This document shows positions 15,576 to 23,742 of a stretch of DNA of 64,000 nt, piece by piece. The DNA comes from Variovorax boronicumulans. GTDB taxonomy: Bacteria; Pseudomonadota; Gammaproteobacteria; Burkholderiales; Burkholderiaceae_C. The first letter of the stretch is position 1. Each line of letters begins with the position of its first letter. The DNA lies in assembly GCF_029892485.1 (NCBI RefSeq), contig NZ_JARXVG010000007.1, positions 186,001 through 250,000 of the forward strand, written 5' to 3'. The translations under genes were made by a program, and so were the position numbers. The notes beneath the pieces were generated by a model, which saw nothing but the letters and a program-made list of their open reading frames with translations, was not told the DNA's origin and made no database searches.

Positions 15576-17012
15576 TCAATGCGCAGCGAAGACCACGCGC
15601 TCGGGCACGGGCTTGAATTCACCCTTGCGGCTCCACCACGGCATCAGCAGGAAGAAGCCGAAGTAGAAGAGCGTGCCGATCTGCGAGATGGTCTGGGCGA
15701 TGTCGAGGGCGAAAGAGCCGATGACCAGGTTGCCCCAGACGCCGGGCGGCTGGATGCCCAGGTAGCCCAGGATCAGGAACAGGAAGACGAACACGCCGTA
15801 CACATACTTGTGCCAGCTCGGGCGGTAGCGGATCGACTTGACTTCGCTGTGGTCCAGCCACGGCAGGAAGAACAGGATGATGACCGAGCCGCCCATCACG
15901 ACCACGCCCCAGAACTTGGCGTCGAAGGCCTTGAGCAGGAAGATGGCCACGGCCGCCACGACGACGATCGCGATCTTCAGTGCGGTGCCCGACTTGCCCT
16001 TGATGAAGTTCAGGATCGCAGCCAGGCCGATGATCAGCGCGAACACGTTGACCATGTCGTCGGTGGTCGCGCGCAGCATCGAATAGAACGGCGTGAAGTA
16101 CCAGACCGGGGCGATGTGGTTGGGCGTCTTCAGCGAATCGGCCGGGATGAAGTTGTTGTACTCCAGGAAGTACCCGCCGGCTTCGGGCGCGAAGAAGATC
16201 ACCGCCGAGAAGATCGTGAGGAACACCACCACGCCGAAGATGTCGTGCACCGTGTAGTACGGATGCGACGGAATGCCGTCGAGCGGGTGGCCGTCGGGGC
16301 CGCGGTTGGCCTTGATCTCGATGCCGTCGGGGTTGTTGGAACCCACTTCATGCAGTGCGATCAGGTGGGCCACCACGAGGCCGAGCAGCACCAGCGGCAC
16401 GGCGATCACGTGGAAGCTGAAGAAGCGGTTCAGCGTGGCGTCGCTCACCACGTAGTCGCCGCGGATCAGCAGGGCCAGGTCAGGACCGATGAACGGAATG
16501 GCGGCGAACAGGTTCACGATCACCTGGGCGCCCCAGTAGCTCATTTGCCCCCAGGGCAGCAGGTAGCCCATGAAGGCTTCGGCCATGAGGCACAGGAAGA
16601 TCGCGCAGCCGAACACCCAGATCAGCTCGCGCGGCTTGCGGTAGCTGCCGTACATGAGGCCGCGGAACATGTGCAGGTACACCACGATGAAGAACGCGGA
16701 GGCCCCCGTCGAGTGGATGTAGCGGATGAGCCAGCCCCAGGGCACGTCGCGCATGATGTACTCGACCGATGCGAACGCCTGGTTCGCGTCGGGCTTGTAA
16801 TGCATCACCAGGAAGATGCCGGTGACGATCTGGATCACCAGGACCAGCATCGCCAGCGAGCCGAAGATGTACCAGAAGTTGAAGTTCTTCGGCGCGTAGT
16901 ACTTGCCCCACTGGTCGTTCCAGAGTTTGGTCAGCGGGAAGCGGTTGTCGACCCAGTTGAGCAGCTTCGCGCCGGCGGGCGCATTGGGGGAAATTTCGTG
17001 GAATTCAGCCAT
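15576..17012 (-). CDS. petB: cytochrome b of the bc1 complex
   Basis: 478 residues with at least eight membrane spans and a longer C-terminus than the mitochondrial form. FWYIFGSLAMLVLVIQIVTG starts helix A. His ligands lie in the B and D helices (GASAFFIVVYLHMFRGLMYG, and FSFHVIAVPLVLLGLVVAHL). The Qo-site loop bears the PDW-like segment here written FAPEAGGYFLEYNN, an atypical form of PEW: the usual Trp is replaced by Ala-Gly. It lies 14 bp after petA and 37 bp before petC. Confidence 0.95.
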   Translation of the reverse strand: MAEFHEISPNAPAGAKLLNWVDNRFPLTKLWNDQWGKYYAPKNFNFWYIFGSLAMLVLVIQIVTGIFLVMHYKPDANQAFASVEYIMRDVPWGWLIRYIHSTGASAFFIVVYLHMFRGLMYGSYRKPRELIWVFGCAIFLCLMAEAFMGYLLPWGQMSYWGAQVIVNLFAAIPFIGPDLALLIRGDYVVSDATLNRFFSFHVIAVPLVLLGLVVAHLIALHEVGSNNPDGIEIKANRGPDGHPLDGIPSHPYYTVHDIFGVVVFLTIFSAVIFFAPEAGGYFLEYNNFIPADSLKTPNHIAPVWYFTPFYSMLRATTDDMVNVFALIIGLAAILNFIKGKSGTALKIAIVVVAAVAIFLLKAFDAKFWGVVVMGGSVIILFFLPWLDHSEVKSIRYRPSWHKYVYGVFVFLFLILGYLGIQPPGVWGNLVIGSFALDIAQTISQIGTLFYFGFFLLMPWWSRKGEFKPVPERVVFAAH

Positions 17013-17026
17013 GTTGTTCTTCTGCC

Positions 17027-17644
17027 TCAGGCCTTCTTGGAGTCTTCACCGATCAGGAGCTTGGTGTCCGACAGGTACATGTGCGGGGGCACAGGCAGGT
17101 TGTCGGGCGCGGGCTTGTTCTTGAAGACACGGCCGGCCAGGTCGAACGTGGAACCGTGGCAGGGGCAGAGGAAGCCGCCTTCCCAGTCGGCCGGCAGCGA
17201 AGGCTGGGGTCCGGCCTGGAAACGGTCGGTCGGCGAGCAACCCAGGTGGGTGCAGATGCCCACCACGACCAGCACGTCGGGCTTGATCGAGCGGTGCTCG
17301 TTCTGCGCGTACTTGGGGGTGAATTCGTCGGGGTGACGCTTGGAAGCCGGGTCGGCCAGCTGGCCGTCCAGCTTGGGCAATTCGGCGAGCTGCTCCGGGG
17401 TTCGCTTGAGGATCCAGACCGGCTTGCCACGCCATTCGACGGTGATTTTCTCACCGACCTTCAGGCCCGCGATGTCGACTTCGACAGCGGCCCCGGCGGC
17501 CTTGGCCTTCTCGGAAGGCTGGAAAGTGCTCACAAAGGGAATTGCGGTGGCCACGCCGCCCGCTACGCCGGCACAGCTGGATGCGATCAACCACGTCCGC
17601 TTGCTTGTGTCGATCCGGGGCGAGCCGGAGGTCATGTCACTCAT
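17027..17644 (-). CDS. petA: ubiquinol-cytochrome c reductase iron-sulfur (Rieske) subunit
   Basis: 205 residues from ATG 17644, with AGAGGA upstream. The N-terminal membrane anchor (about residues 16-40) contains SKRTWLIASSCAGVAGGVAT, a lone-Arg Tat-like signal as in other Rieske proteins. The 2Fe-2S ligands lie in CTHLGC and CPCHGS, with LCPCHGSTFDLAGRVF as box 2. It oxidises quinol at the Qo site with cytochrome b. First gene of the petABC operon and preceded by a good promoter. Confidence 0.96.
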   Translation of the reverse strand: MSDMTSGSPRIDTSKRTWLIASSCAGVAGGVATAIPFVSTFQPSEKAKAAGAAVEVDIAGLKVGEKITVEWRGKPVWILKRTPEQLAELPKLDGQLADPASKRHPDEFTPKYAQNEHRSIKPDVLVVVGICTHLGCSPTDRFQAGPQPSLPADWEGGFLCPCHGSTFDLAGRVFKNKPAPDNLPVPPHMYLSDTKLLIGEDSKKA

Positions 17645-17688
17645 GGGGATCCTCTTGTCTTCTTCGCTGGAGCAGGGGTCAACCGGCG

Positions 17689-17718
17689 ATTGTAGCGGGG
17701 CGCCGAAGGGATATTCAA
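17689..17718 (-). promoter_or_regulatory. sigma70-type promoter of petABC
   Basis: On the minus strand, TTGAAT (17718-17713), an 18-bp spacer, then TACAAT (17694-17689). Predicted transcription starts about 38 bases before the petA ATG. Confidence 0.65.
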
Positions 17719-17823
17719 TGGCTGCCATGCGCGTGGCCGGCGCCCGATGATCGGCGCGGCACGTCCGCGGAGCGCGCGCCATGGGGCGACGAGGCCCGCA
17801 CGGGCCGCCGCCAGCCTCGGCCC

Positions 17824-18549
17824 TCAGTTCAGAAGACCGTGCTGCGTCGCCTCATGGACCGCCTGGGTCCGCGACTTGACCGCGAGCTTGCGATAGATGC
17901 TCTTGGCGTGGAATTCGATCGTGTTGACCGACAGGTAGACCGCCTCGGCGATCTGCCGGTTGCTCCAGCCCTGCGCGATCAGCCGCAGCACCTTGAGTTC
18001 GCGCGGCGACAGCAGCGTTGGCGCAGGCCGCGGCGAGGTCAAGGGTTCCGCGCGCTGCTCGGTCCGGATGGGCTCGATCGTCCGCGTCTTGGCCGACGCG
18101 GCGATCAGGCCCAGGATGCGCCGTGCAACGCGCGAGTCCATCGGCGCACCGCCGCGCTCGATCGAGCGCAGCAGGAACGAAAGCTCGGCGTCGTCCGCCT
18201 CCGTCAGCAGGTAGCCGATGGCCCCCGCCGAGATCGCGGCGGTCACCAGTTCGTGGTCGTCGGCCGCCGACATGGCGATGGTCTCGATGTGCTGATAGGT
18301 CTGGCGGATGTGGGCGATCAGCGAGACCCCATCGCTGTGCGGCAGGCTCATGTCGATCAGCGCGAGGTCGTAGGGCAGAGAGGCCAGCAGGCTGCATGCC
18401 TCGGCGCGCGTGGATGCAACCACGACGCGGCGGCCCGGCGCGAGGTTACCCAGTATGCGGCGCATCCGGTCGGCCACGGCGGGGTCGTCCTCGACGATCA
18501 GCGCGCCATGGAAGGTGCTCACGTACGGCTTCTGCGACGCCGACGACAT
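17824..18549 (-). CDS. orphan response regulator with LuxR-type HTH
   Basis: 241 residues from ATG 18549 (GAGGA at 8 bases); an upstream ATG at 18591 is less likely. The receiver has acidic residues E20-D22, phosphoacceptor D66 (LALIDMSLPHSDG) and S94. The nearly invariant switch Lys is replaced by Thr (T116, in GYLLTEADDAEL), which would alter phospho-signalling. The C-terminal HTH is LLSPRELKVLRLIAQGWSNR, then AEAVYLSVNTIEFHAKSIYR. No kinase gene is adjacent. Its divergent neighbour across 0.57 kb is the YadA-like adhesin, a natural candidate target. Confidence 0.88.
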   Translation of the reverse strand: MSSASQKPYVSTFHGALIVEDDPAVADRMRRILGNLAPGRRVVVASTRAEACSLLASLPYDLALIDMSLPHSDGVSLIAHIRQTYQHIETIAMSAADDHELVTAAISAGAIGYLLTEADDAELSFLLRSIERGGAPMDSRVARRILGLIAASAKTRTIEPIRTEQRAEPLTSPRPAPTLLSPRELKVLRLIAQGWSNRQIAEAVYLSVNTIEFHAKSIYRKLAVKSRTQAVHEATQHGLLN

Positions 18550-18591
18550 CGGCGACTTCCTCAAAGGGTGACAGGAAAGATTGATGGCCAC

Positions 18592-19124
18592 GCGTACGCC
18601 CTTCTTGCTACACGAGTAGCTTCCAAATGTTGACTTTCGTTTCAGATGTCGCAGGAACGATGCCCGCTCGAAAAAACACCGGGCAGCACGTCGGAGCCGG
18701 GGCGATCAGCACTTTGATTTCATTGGGGAATTCGCCAAAAGCAAGCCCTGTGGCGCCGTACTGATGCGGGCTCCGGAAGGCCTTTCTCGCACCCTTGTTA
18801 CGTACTTGTGACGGGGCGCGTTACGTAGCACCACGCCACCAGGAGCGTGCCGAGACGAGCCATTCGACAGGGCCTTCCCATTGGCATGCGCGCGGTCAAA
18901 GCCGTATGCACATTGGCTTTTTCGCGCCCTCGCTGCATCCGTCTGCAACCCGGCGGCCGAAATGCATAGGCCAAGAACTACCGATCCCGGTGATGTTCAT
19001 CGCCCGTGCAATTCCTAGCATTGGTTGCGCCGGGTAACTCAATGAAACCTGGTCTTACTTCGTGGCTGGCAGGACATGCCGGCGCTCGCGAAGCGCCTCC
19101 TATCCACCAAGGAAAACAGTCCAC
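18592..19124. other. 533-bp intergenic region upstream of the adhesin
   Basis: No convincing gene is seen on either strand. The main structure is the repeated GTTACGTA (next entry). The length suggests a long regulatory region or 5' leader for the adhesin gene; I could not place promoter hexamers with confidence. Confidence 0.5.
18797..18827. promoter_or_regulatory. direct repeat GTTACGTA, two copies 23 bp apart
   Basis: Copies at 18797-18804 and 18820-18827. Each contains the palindrome TACGTA. The spacing of about two helical turns suits two bound dimers on one face of DNA. Possible site for the neighbouring LuxR-type regulator; inference only. Confidence 0.35.
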
Positions 19125-21023
19125 ATGACTACACCCAAGCGCTCCTCTTCCAACCCCGCTTCCCGCAGCGTTCGCTCCGCAGGGATCAGCCGTGTCCTGG
19201 CCTCCGTGCTGGTAGGCGCGGGGTACGTGATGACGCTGCCGGTCGCCTACGCCCAGGTCGCCATCGGCGGCGTCGACGTCGTAGTCGATCCCCCAGGTCT
19301 CGGCATCCTGAACATCACGAGCAACAACAACGGCGTGCTGACTTCCGCCGACGGCATTTCCACACCCAACCTGACGGCCACCAGCCTGACCGCGACGAGC
19401 GTCAGCGCCGGCACCGTGACCGCGACCAGCATCAGCTCGGCCAGCATCTCCGCGGCCAACGGCACGCTCGGCACGCTGAGCGCCACCAACGTGACCACCG
19501 GCAACCTGTCCTCGGGCAACGGCACGATCCAGTCGCTGACGTCGACCAACATCCTCGCCACCGGCGTGACGGCCACGAACATCCTCGGCACGAACGTCGA
19601 TGCCACCAACATCAACACGGCGAACATCACGGCGGGCAATGGAAGCATCTCGTCGCTCACATCCACCAATGTCAGCACGACCAATCTCACCGCGTCCAAC
19701 GGCACAGTCAACACGCTGAGCGCCACCAACGTCAGCACCACGAACCTGACGGCCAACAACGGCACAGTCAACACGTTGAGCGCCACCGATGTCAGCACCA
19801 CCAACCTGACAGCCAACAGCGGAACGATCAACACGCTGAGCGCTACCGACGTCAGCACCACGAACCTGACGGCCAACAGCGGAACGATCAACACGCTGAG
19901 CGCCACCGATGTCAGCACCACCAACCTGACAGCCAACAACGGCACGATCAACACGCTGAGCGCCACCGATGTCAGCACCACCAACCTGACGGCCAACAGC
20001 GGCACGATCAACACGCTGAGCGCCACCGACGTCAGCACCACGAACCTGACGGCCAACAGCGGAACGATCAACACGTTGAGCGCCACCAACGTCAGCACCA
20101 CGAACCTGACGGCCAACAGCGGAACGATCAACACGCTGAGCGCCACCAACGTCAGCACCACGAACCTGACGGCCAACAGCGGAACGATCAACACGCTGAG
20201 CGCAACCGACGTCAGCACCACGAGCCTGACGGCCAACAGCGGAACGATCAACACGTTGAGCGCCACCAACGTCAGCACCACGAACCTGACGGCCAACAGC
20301 GGAACGATCAATACGTTGAGCGCCACCAATGTCAGCACGACCAACCTGACGGCAAGCCGCGCCACGATCAACACGATCAGCGCCACCAACGTCAGCACCA
20401 CCAACCTGTCGGCAGCCAGCGCGACCATCAATGCGCTGACCGCCAACACGATCGCCGCGACCACGGTGAATGCCAGCACGGTGAATGCCACCACCGTGAA
20501 TGCCAACACCGGCAACTTCCAGACGCTGACGGCCGCCAACGGCAACATCACGGTGCTGAACACGCAGACCGGCAACATCACGACGATCAACGCGGTGACC
20601 GGCAACGTCACCACCTTGAACGCAGGCACGGTGAACGTCACCGGCAACGTGACGGCAGGCGGCACGATCACGGCGGGCAACGGCATGGTCGCCAACGGAC
20701 GCGTGCAGAACGTGGCACCCGGCATCCTGCCGACGGACGCGGCCAACATGTCGCAGTTGAACCAGGTTCGCAGCGAGGTGCAGGACATGCGCAAGACCAG
20801 CAGCACCGGTGCGGCCATCGCGCTGGCTGCCGCCTCGGTGCCGGCGCTCGAAGCGGGCAAGAGCTTCGGCCTCGGCGTGGGCGTGGGCTCCTACGACGGC
20901 CGATCGGCAGTCGCCGCCGCCGCGAGCTTCCGCCTGAGCGAATCGGCCCAGATCAAGGTGAACTTCGGCAGTGGCAACAACGGCAAGGTCGGCGGCGGCA
21001 TCGGCGCCTCTTGGTCCTGGTAG
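19125..21023 (+). CDS. YadA-like trimeric autotransporter adhesin with 20-residue repeats
   Basis: 632 residues from ATG 19125 (AAGGA about 11 bases upstream). An extended signal peptide (about 1-43, ending near VAYAQ) is followed by a passenger made almost wholly of Asn, Thr, Ser, Ala, Leu and Gly. Residues 182-441 are thirteen 20-residue repeats of the type NVSTTNLTANSGTINTLSAT. The last 90 residues are the YadA membrane anchor: SQLNQVRSEVQDMRKTSSTG (coiled neck), then AIALAAASVPALEAGKSFGL and a terminal aromatic strand ending GASWSW. The protein should form a trimer, exported through its own 12-strand barrel. A GT41-type glycosyltransferase gene follows and may modify it. The ligand is unknown. 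Confidence 0.9.
   Translation: MTTPKRSSSNPASRSVRSAGISRVLASVLVGAGYVMTLPVAYAQVAIGGVDVVVDPPGLGILNITSNNNGVLTSADGISTPNLTATSLTATSVSAGTVTATSISSASISAANGTLGTLSATNVTTGNLSSGNGTIQSLTSTNILATGVTATNILGTNVDATNINTANITAGNGSISSLTSTNVSTTNLTASNGTVNTLSATNVSTTNLTANNGTVNTLSATDVSTTNLTANSGTINTLSATDVSTTNLTANSGTINTLSATDVSTTNLTANNGTINTLSATDVSTTNLTANSGTINTLSATDVSTTNLTANSGTINTLSATNVSTTNLTANSGTINTLSATNVSTTNLTANSGTINTLSATDVSTTSLTANSGTINTLSATNVSTTNLTANSGTINTLSATNVSTTNLTASRATINTISATNVSTTNLSAASATINALTANTIAATTVNASTVNATTVNANTGNFQTLTAANGNITVLNTQTGNITTINAVTGNVTTLNAGTVNVTGNVTAGGTITAGNGMVANGRVQNVAPGILPTDAANMSQLNQVRSEVQDMRKTSSTGAAIALAAASVPALEAGKSFGLGVGVGSYDGRSAVAAAASFRLSESAQIKVNFGSGNNGKVGGGIGASWSW
19668..20447 (+). repeat. thirteen 60-bp tandem repeats inside the adhesin gene
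   Basis: Each unit is exactly 60 bp and in frame, so copy-number change would lengthen or shorten the passenger by 20 residues without a frameshift. Units 3-11 are nearly identical at DNA level; units 1 and 12-13 are the most diverged, as expected if the array expands from the middle. The first residue of the unit alternates between Asn (seven units) and Asp (six units). Confidence 0.95.
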
Positions 21024-21181
21024 TCCGCCCAGGGGCACCCGCGGCGCCAGCGCGTCAGGGGTGCTCAGGAGGATGAAATCGAAGGCCGGCACCTATACTG
21101 GGTGACCGGTCTTTTTCGTTGAAGCAAAGGTCGGAGCCAGTGTCTTCGGCAGCCCTTCCGACCCGTCCATCACACGGCCTC

Positions 21182-23683
21182 ATGACCACTTCTTCCATCG
21201 CTCCAGCACCCGTCCTTTCCGAAGACGACATCGAGGACAACGCCCCTCGCCTGCTGGAGCAAGGCCTCGTGCTGCACCGCCAGGGCCTGTTCGCAGAGGC
21301 GCTGAAGGTCTACGAAAAGCTGCTCGCCCGATTTCCCGACCATGCCGACGCGCTGCACCTGACGGGCGAGGCGCTGTACCGGCAAGGCCGCCCGCGGCTC
21401 GCGCTCAACTACGTGAACCGGGCGATCGCGCAGTCGGCGCATCACTTCTACTTCAACACCCGCGCGACGATCTTCATGCATCTGGGCCTGCTGGCCGAGG
21501 CGCAGCAGGACCTGCGCCGCGCGATCAAGGCATTTGCGAACTACCCCGAGGCGTACGTCAATCTTTCGGCCGTCTACCGCCAGCAGAAGAAATTCAGGCA
21601 GGCGCGCGAGGCCGCGGCCGACGCCACGCGCCTCTCACCGCAGGCACCCGCGGCATGGAACAACGCCGGCGCGATCGACATGGAGCAAGACCGCTTCGAC
21701 GAAGCCGTTGTGCACTTCCAGCAGGCGCTGAAGCTCGATGCGAACTACACCGCGGCCCACAAGAACATCGGCAAGATCCGGGCGCACCAGAAGGATTGGG
21801 CAGGCGCCCTCGCCTCGCTCGAACTGGCAGCGGCCGACCCGCGCGACTTCGAGGCCGCGTACCTGCTCTCGCGCGCGTTGCTCAGCGCCGGCCGCACCGA
21901 AGACGCCATCGCGCCCATGCAGCACGCCATGCGCAACTGGCCGGCCGAGGAGCGCCACAAGGCGCTGTCCGACCCCGAAGGCGTGGCGGCGCTCTATGGC
22001 GTGTGCGGCGCGCTCGAGGGCGTGTCGATGCGCTTCGCGGAATCGGCGGAGCTCTACAAGCTCGCGCTCCAGAGCCTGCCCGAGCATGAGTTGCTGCTGA
22101 ACAACCTGGGCACGGTGAACTTCCGGCTTGGCCATTTCGACACCGCCATCGAGGTGCTCAAGAAGGCGCTCGAAGTACATCCGAAGCAGGTGCTCGCGCG
22201 ATGCAACCTGGGCGTGACCTACGTGATGGCGGGTCAGTCGGAGGCGGCCATCGCCGAGTTCGAGCAGTGCCTGCGCGACGATCCGGATTTCATGCCCGCC
22301 ATGGTGTGGATGCTGGGCGAAAAGGCCCACATCGCCGACTGGAGCGGCGTGCCCGCATTGCGCGAGAAGATCGCGTCGCTGCTGGACAAGCCGGGCAACG
22401 AACAGACGGTGTCGTCCTTCATCCTGATGTCGAACTACGACGATGCACGGCGCCTCATGGCATGGACGCAACGCTCGGCCGCGGTGGCCGACAGGAACGC
22501 GGGCATCCGGCCATTTGCCGATGCCGGCGCGCGCCGCACCTCGCCGCGCATCCGCGTGGGCTACTACTCGTTCGACTTCCGCAATCACCCGGTGGCGCAT
22601 CTCACGGCCGAGCTCTTCGCACGGCACGACCGCAAGGACTTCGAGGTGTTCGCGTATTCGTACGGACCCGACGACGGCCACCCGGCGCGCGCGCGCATCG
22701 CCGCATCGGTGGAGCATTTCGTGGACATGCAGGGCCAGTCGATCCGGCAGATGGCCGAGCGCATCCGCGAGGACGAGGTTGACATCCTCATCGACCTCTC
22801 GGGCGACACGCGCGGCGCCAAGCCGCAGGTGATGGCCTACCACGCAGCACCGGCGCAACTCATGTGGCTGGGCTACATGGGCACCAGCGGTACGCCGAAT
22901 TACGACTACCTGGTGTCCGACAATTTCCTCTCGCCGCCGGGCACGGAAGAGTGCTATTCCGAGAAGCTGCTGCGCCTGCCCGAGACCTTCCAGGTGATCG
23001 ACTCGCAGCGCCCCACCAGCCCCGCGAAGGCCACGCGCGCCGACCACGGGCTGCCCGAGGACGCGTTCGTGCTGTGCAACTTCTCGCAGTCCTTCAAGAT
23101 CCAGCCGGAGACCTTCGCCGCCTGGGTGCGCATCGTGCAGCGCATTCCGAACGCGGTGCTCTGGCTTGCGCAAGGGCCGAACGGCTTCGAGCTCAACCTG
23201 CGCGCGCACTGGGAGGCCGCGGGCCTGCCGGCGGAGCGCCTCATCGTTTCTCCGCGCATGCCGATCGATCAGCACCTGGCACGCATCGGCCTGGGCGACC
23301 TGTTCATCGACACCTTCCCCTACAGCAGCGGTGCGACCGCCAACGACGTGCTGTGGGCCGGCGTGCCGCTGCTCGCGCTCACGGGCACGACGATGGTGTC
23401 GCGCATGGCGGGCAGCCTGCTCGGTGCCATCGGCCTGCCTGAACTGGTGGCCACGAACCACGACGAGTACGTCGAGAAGGCCGTGCACTGCGCCACGCAC
23501 TCGGACGAACTGGCAGTTCTGCGTGGCCGGCTCGCGGAAGCGAAGGCGGCGCGCCGCGGCTACTTCGACACGCCACGCTTCGTGCGGCACCTGGAAGACG
23601 GCTTCAGGCAGATCGCCGCACGCAGTCGTGAAGGGTTGCCGCCGGAGCACATCGGCGTTGCGCTGCGCCCTCTGGAGAAGTGA
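21182..23683 (+). CDS. TPR protein with GT41 (SPINDLY/O-GlcNAc transferase type) glycosyltransferase domain
   Basis: 833 residues from ATG 21182. The start is uncertain: in-frame TTG 21119 and GTG 21140 lie upstream. The first 370 or so residues are TPR repeats (for example QGLFAEALKVYEKLLARFPD and LGHFDTAIEVLKKALEVHPK). The C-terminal half is the two-lobed catalytic region: RIRVGYYSFDFRNHPVAHLT, DILIDLSGDTRG, APAQLMWLGYMGTSGTPNYD, LCNFSQSFKIQPETFAAW, and DLFIDTFPYSSGATANDVLW near the nucleotide-sugar site. These match bacterial OGT-like proteins. The nearest upstream gene, 158 bp away, encodes the Ser/Thr/Asn-rich adhesin, a likely substrate. The cytoplasmic enzyme would act before export. 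Sugar donor and linkage cannot be told from sequence. Confidence 0.9.
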   Translation: MTTSSIAPAPVLSEDDIEDNAPRLLEQGLVLHRQGLFAEALKVYEKLLARFPDHADALHLTGEALYRQGRPRLALNYVNRAIAQSAHHFYFNTRATIFMHLGLLAEAQQDLRRAIKAFANYPEAYVNLSAVYRQQKKFRQAREAAADATRLSPQAPAAWNNAGAIDMEQDRFDEAVVHFQQALKLDANYTAAHKNIGKIRAHQKDWAGALASLELAAADPRDFEAAYLLSRALLSAGRTEDAIAPMQHAMRNWPAEERHKALSDPEGVAALYGVCGALEGVSMRFAESAELYKLALQSLPEHELLLNNLGTVNFRLGHFDTAIEVLKKALEVHPKQVLARCNLGVTYVMAGQSEAAIAEFEQCLRDDPDFMPAMVWMLGEKAHIADWSGVPALREKIASLLDKPGNEQTVSSFILMSNYDDARRLMAWTQRSAAVADRNAGIRPFADAGARRTSPRIRVGYYSFDFRNHPVAHLTAELFARHDRKDFEVFAYSYGPDDGHPARARIAASVEHFVDMQGQSIRQMAERIREDEVDILIDLSGDTRGAKPQVMAYHAAPAQLMWLGYMGTSGTPNYDYLVSDNFLSPPGTEECYSEKLLRLPETFQVIDSQRPTSPAKATRADHGLPEDAFVLCNFSQSFKIQPETFAAWVRIVQRIPNAVLWLAQGPNGFELNLRAHWEAAGLPAERLIVSPRMPIDQHLARIGLGDLFIDTFPYSSGATANDVLWAGVPLLALTGTTMVSRMAGSLLGAIGLPELVATNHDEYVEKAVHCATHSDELAVLRGRLAEAKAARRGYFDTPRFVRHLEDGFRQIAARSREGLPPEHIGVALRPLEK

Positions 23684-23742
23684 GCAATCGCGGGCATACT
23701 CGGCACTCCTTCAACAGCAGAGCTCCAGCAGCCTTTTGAATC

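Noticed and set aside
15375..17336. 653-codon plus-strand frame opposite petBC.
   Set aside because: Antisense to cytochrome b and c1; His/Asp/Gln-rich mirror sequence without domain features.
19668..20447. CRISPR array.
   Set aside because: The repeats are contiguous 60-bp in-frame units without unique spacers, and no cas genes are near.
18978..21092. 704-codon minus-strand frame across the adhesin repeats.
   Set aside because: The 60-bp repeat keeps all frames open, so open length means nothing here; the plus frame has signal peptide and YadA anchor.
21094..21099. TATACT as a -10 box for the GT41 gene.
   Set aside because: No -35 hexamer at suitable spacing; the hexamer alone is not evidence.
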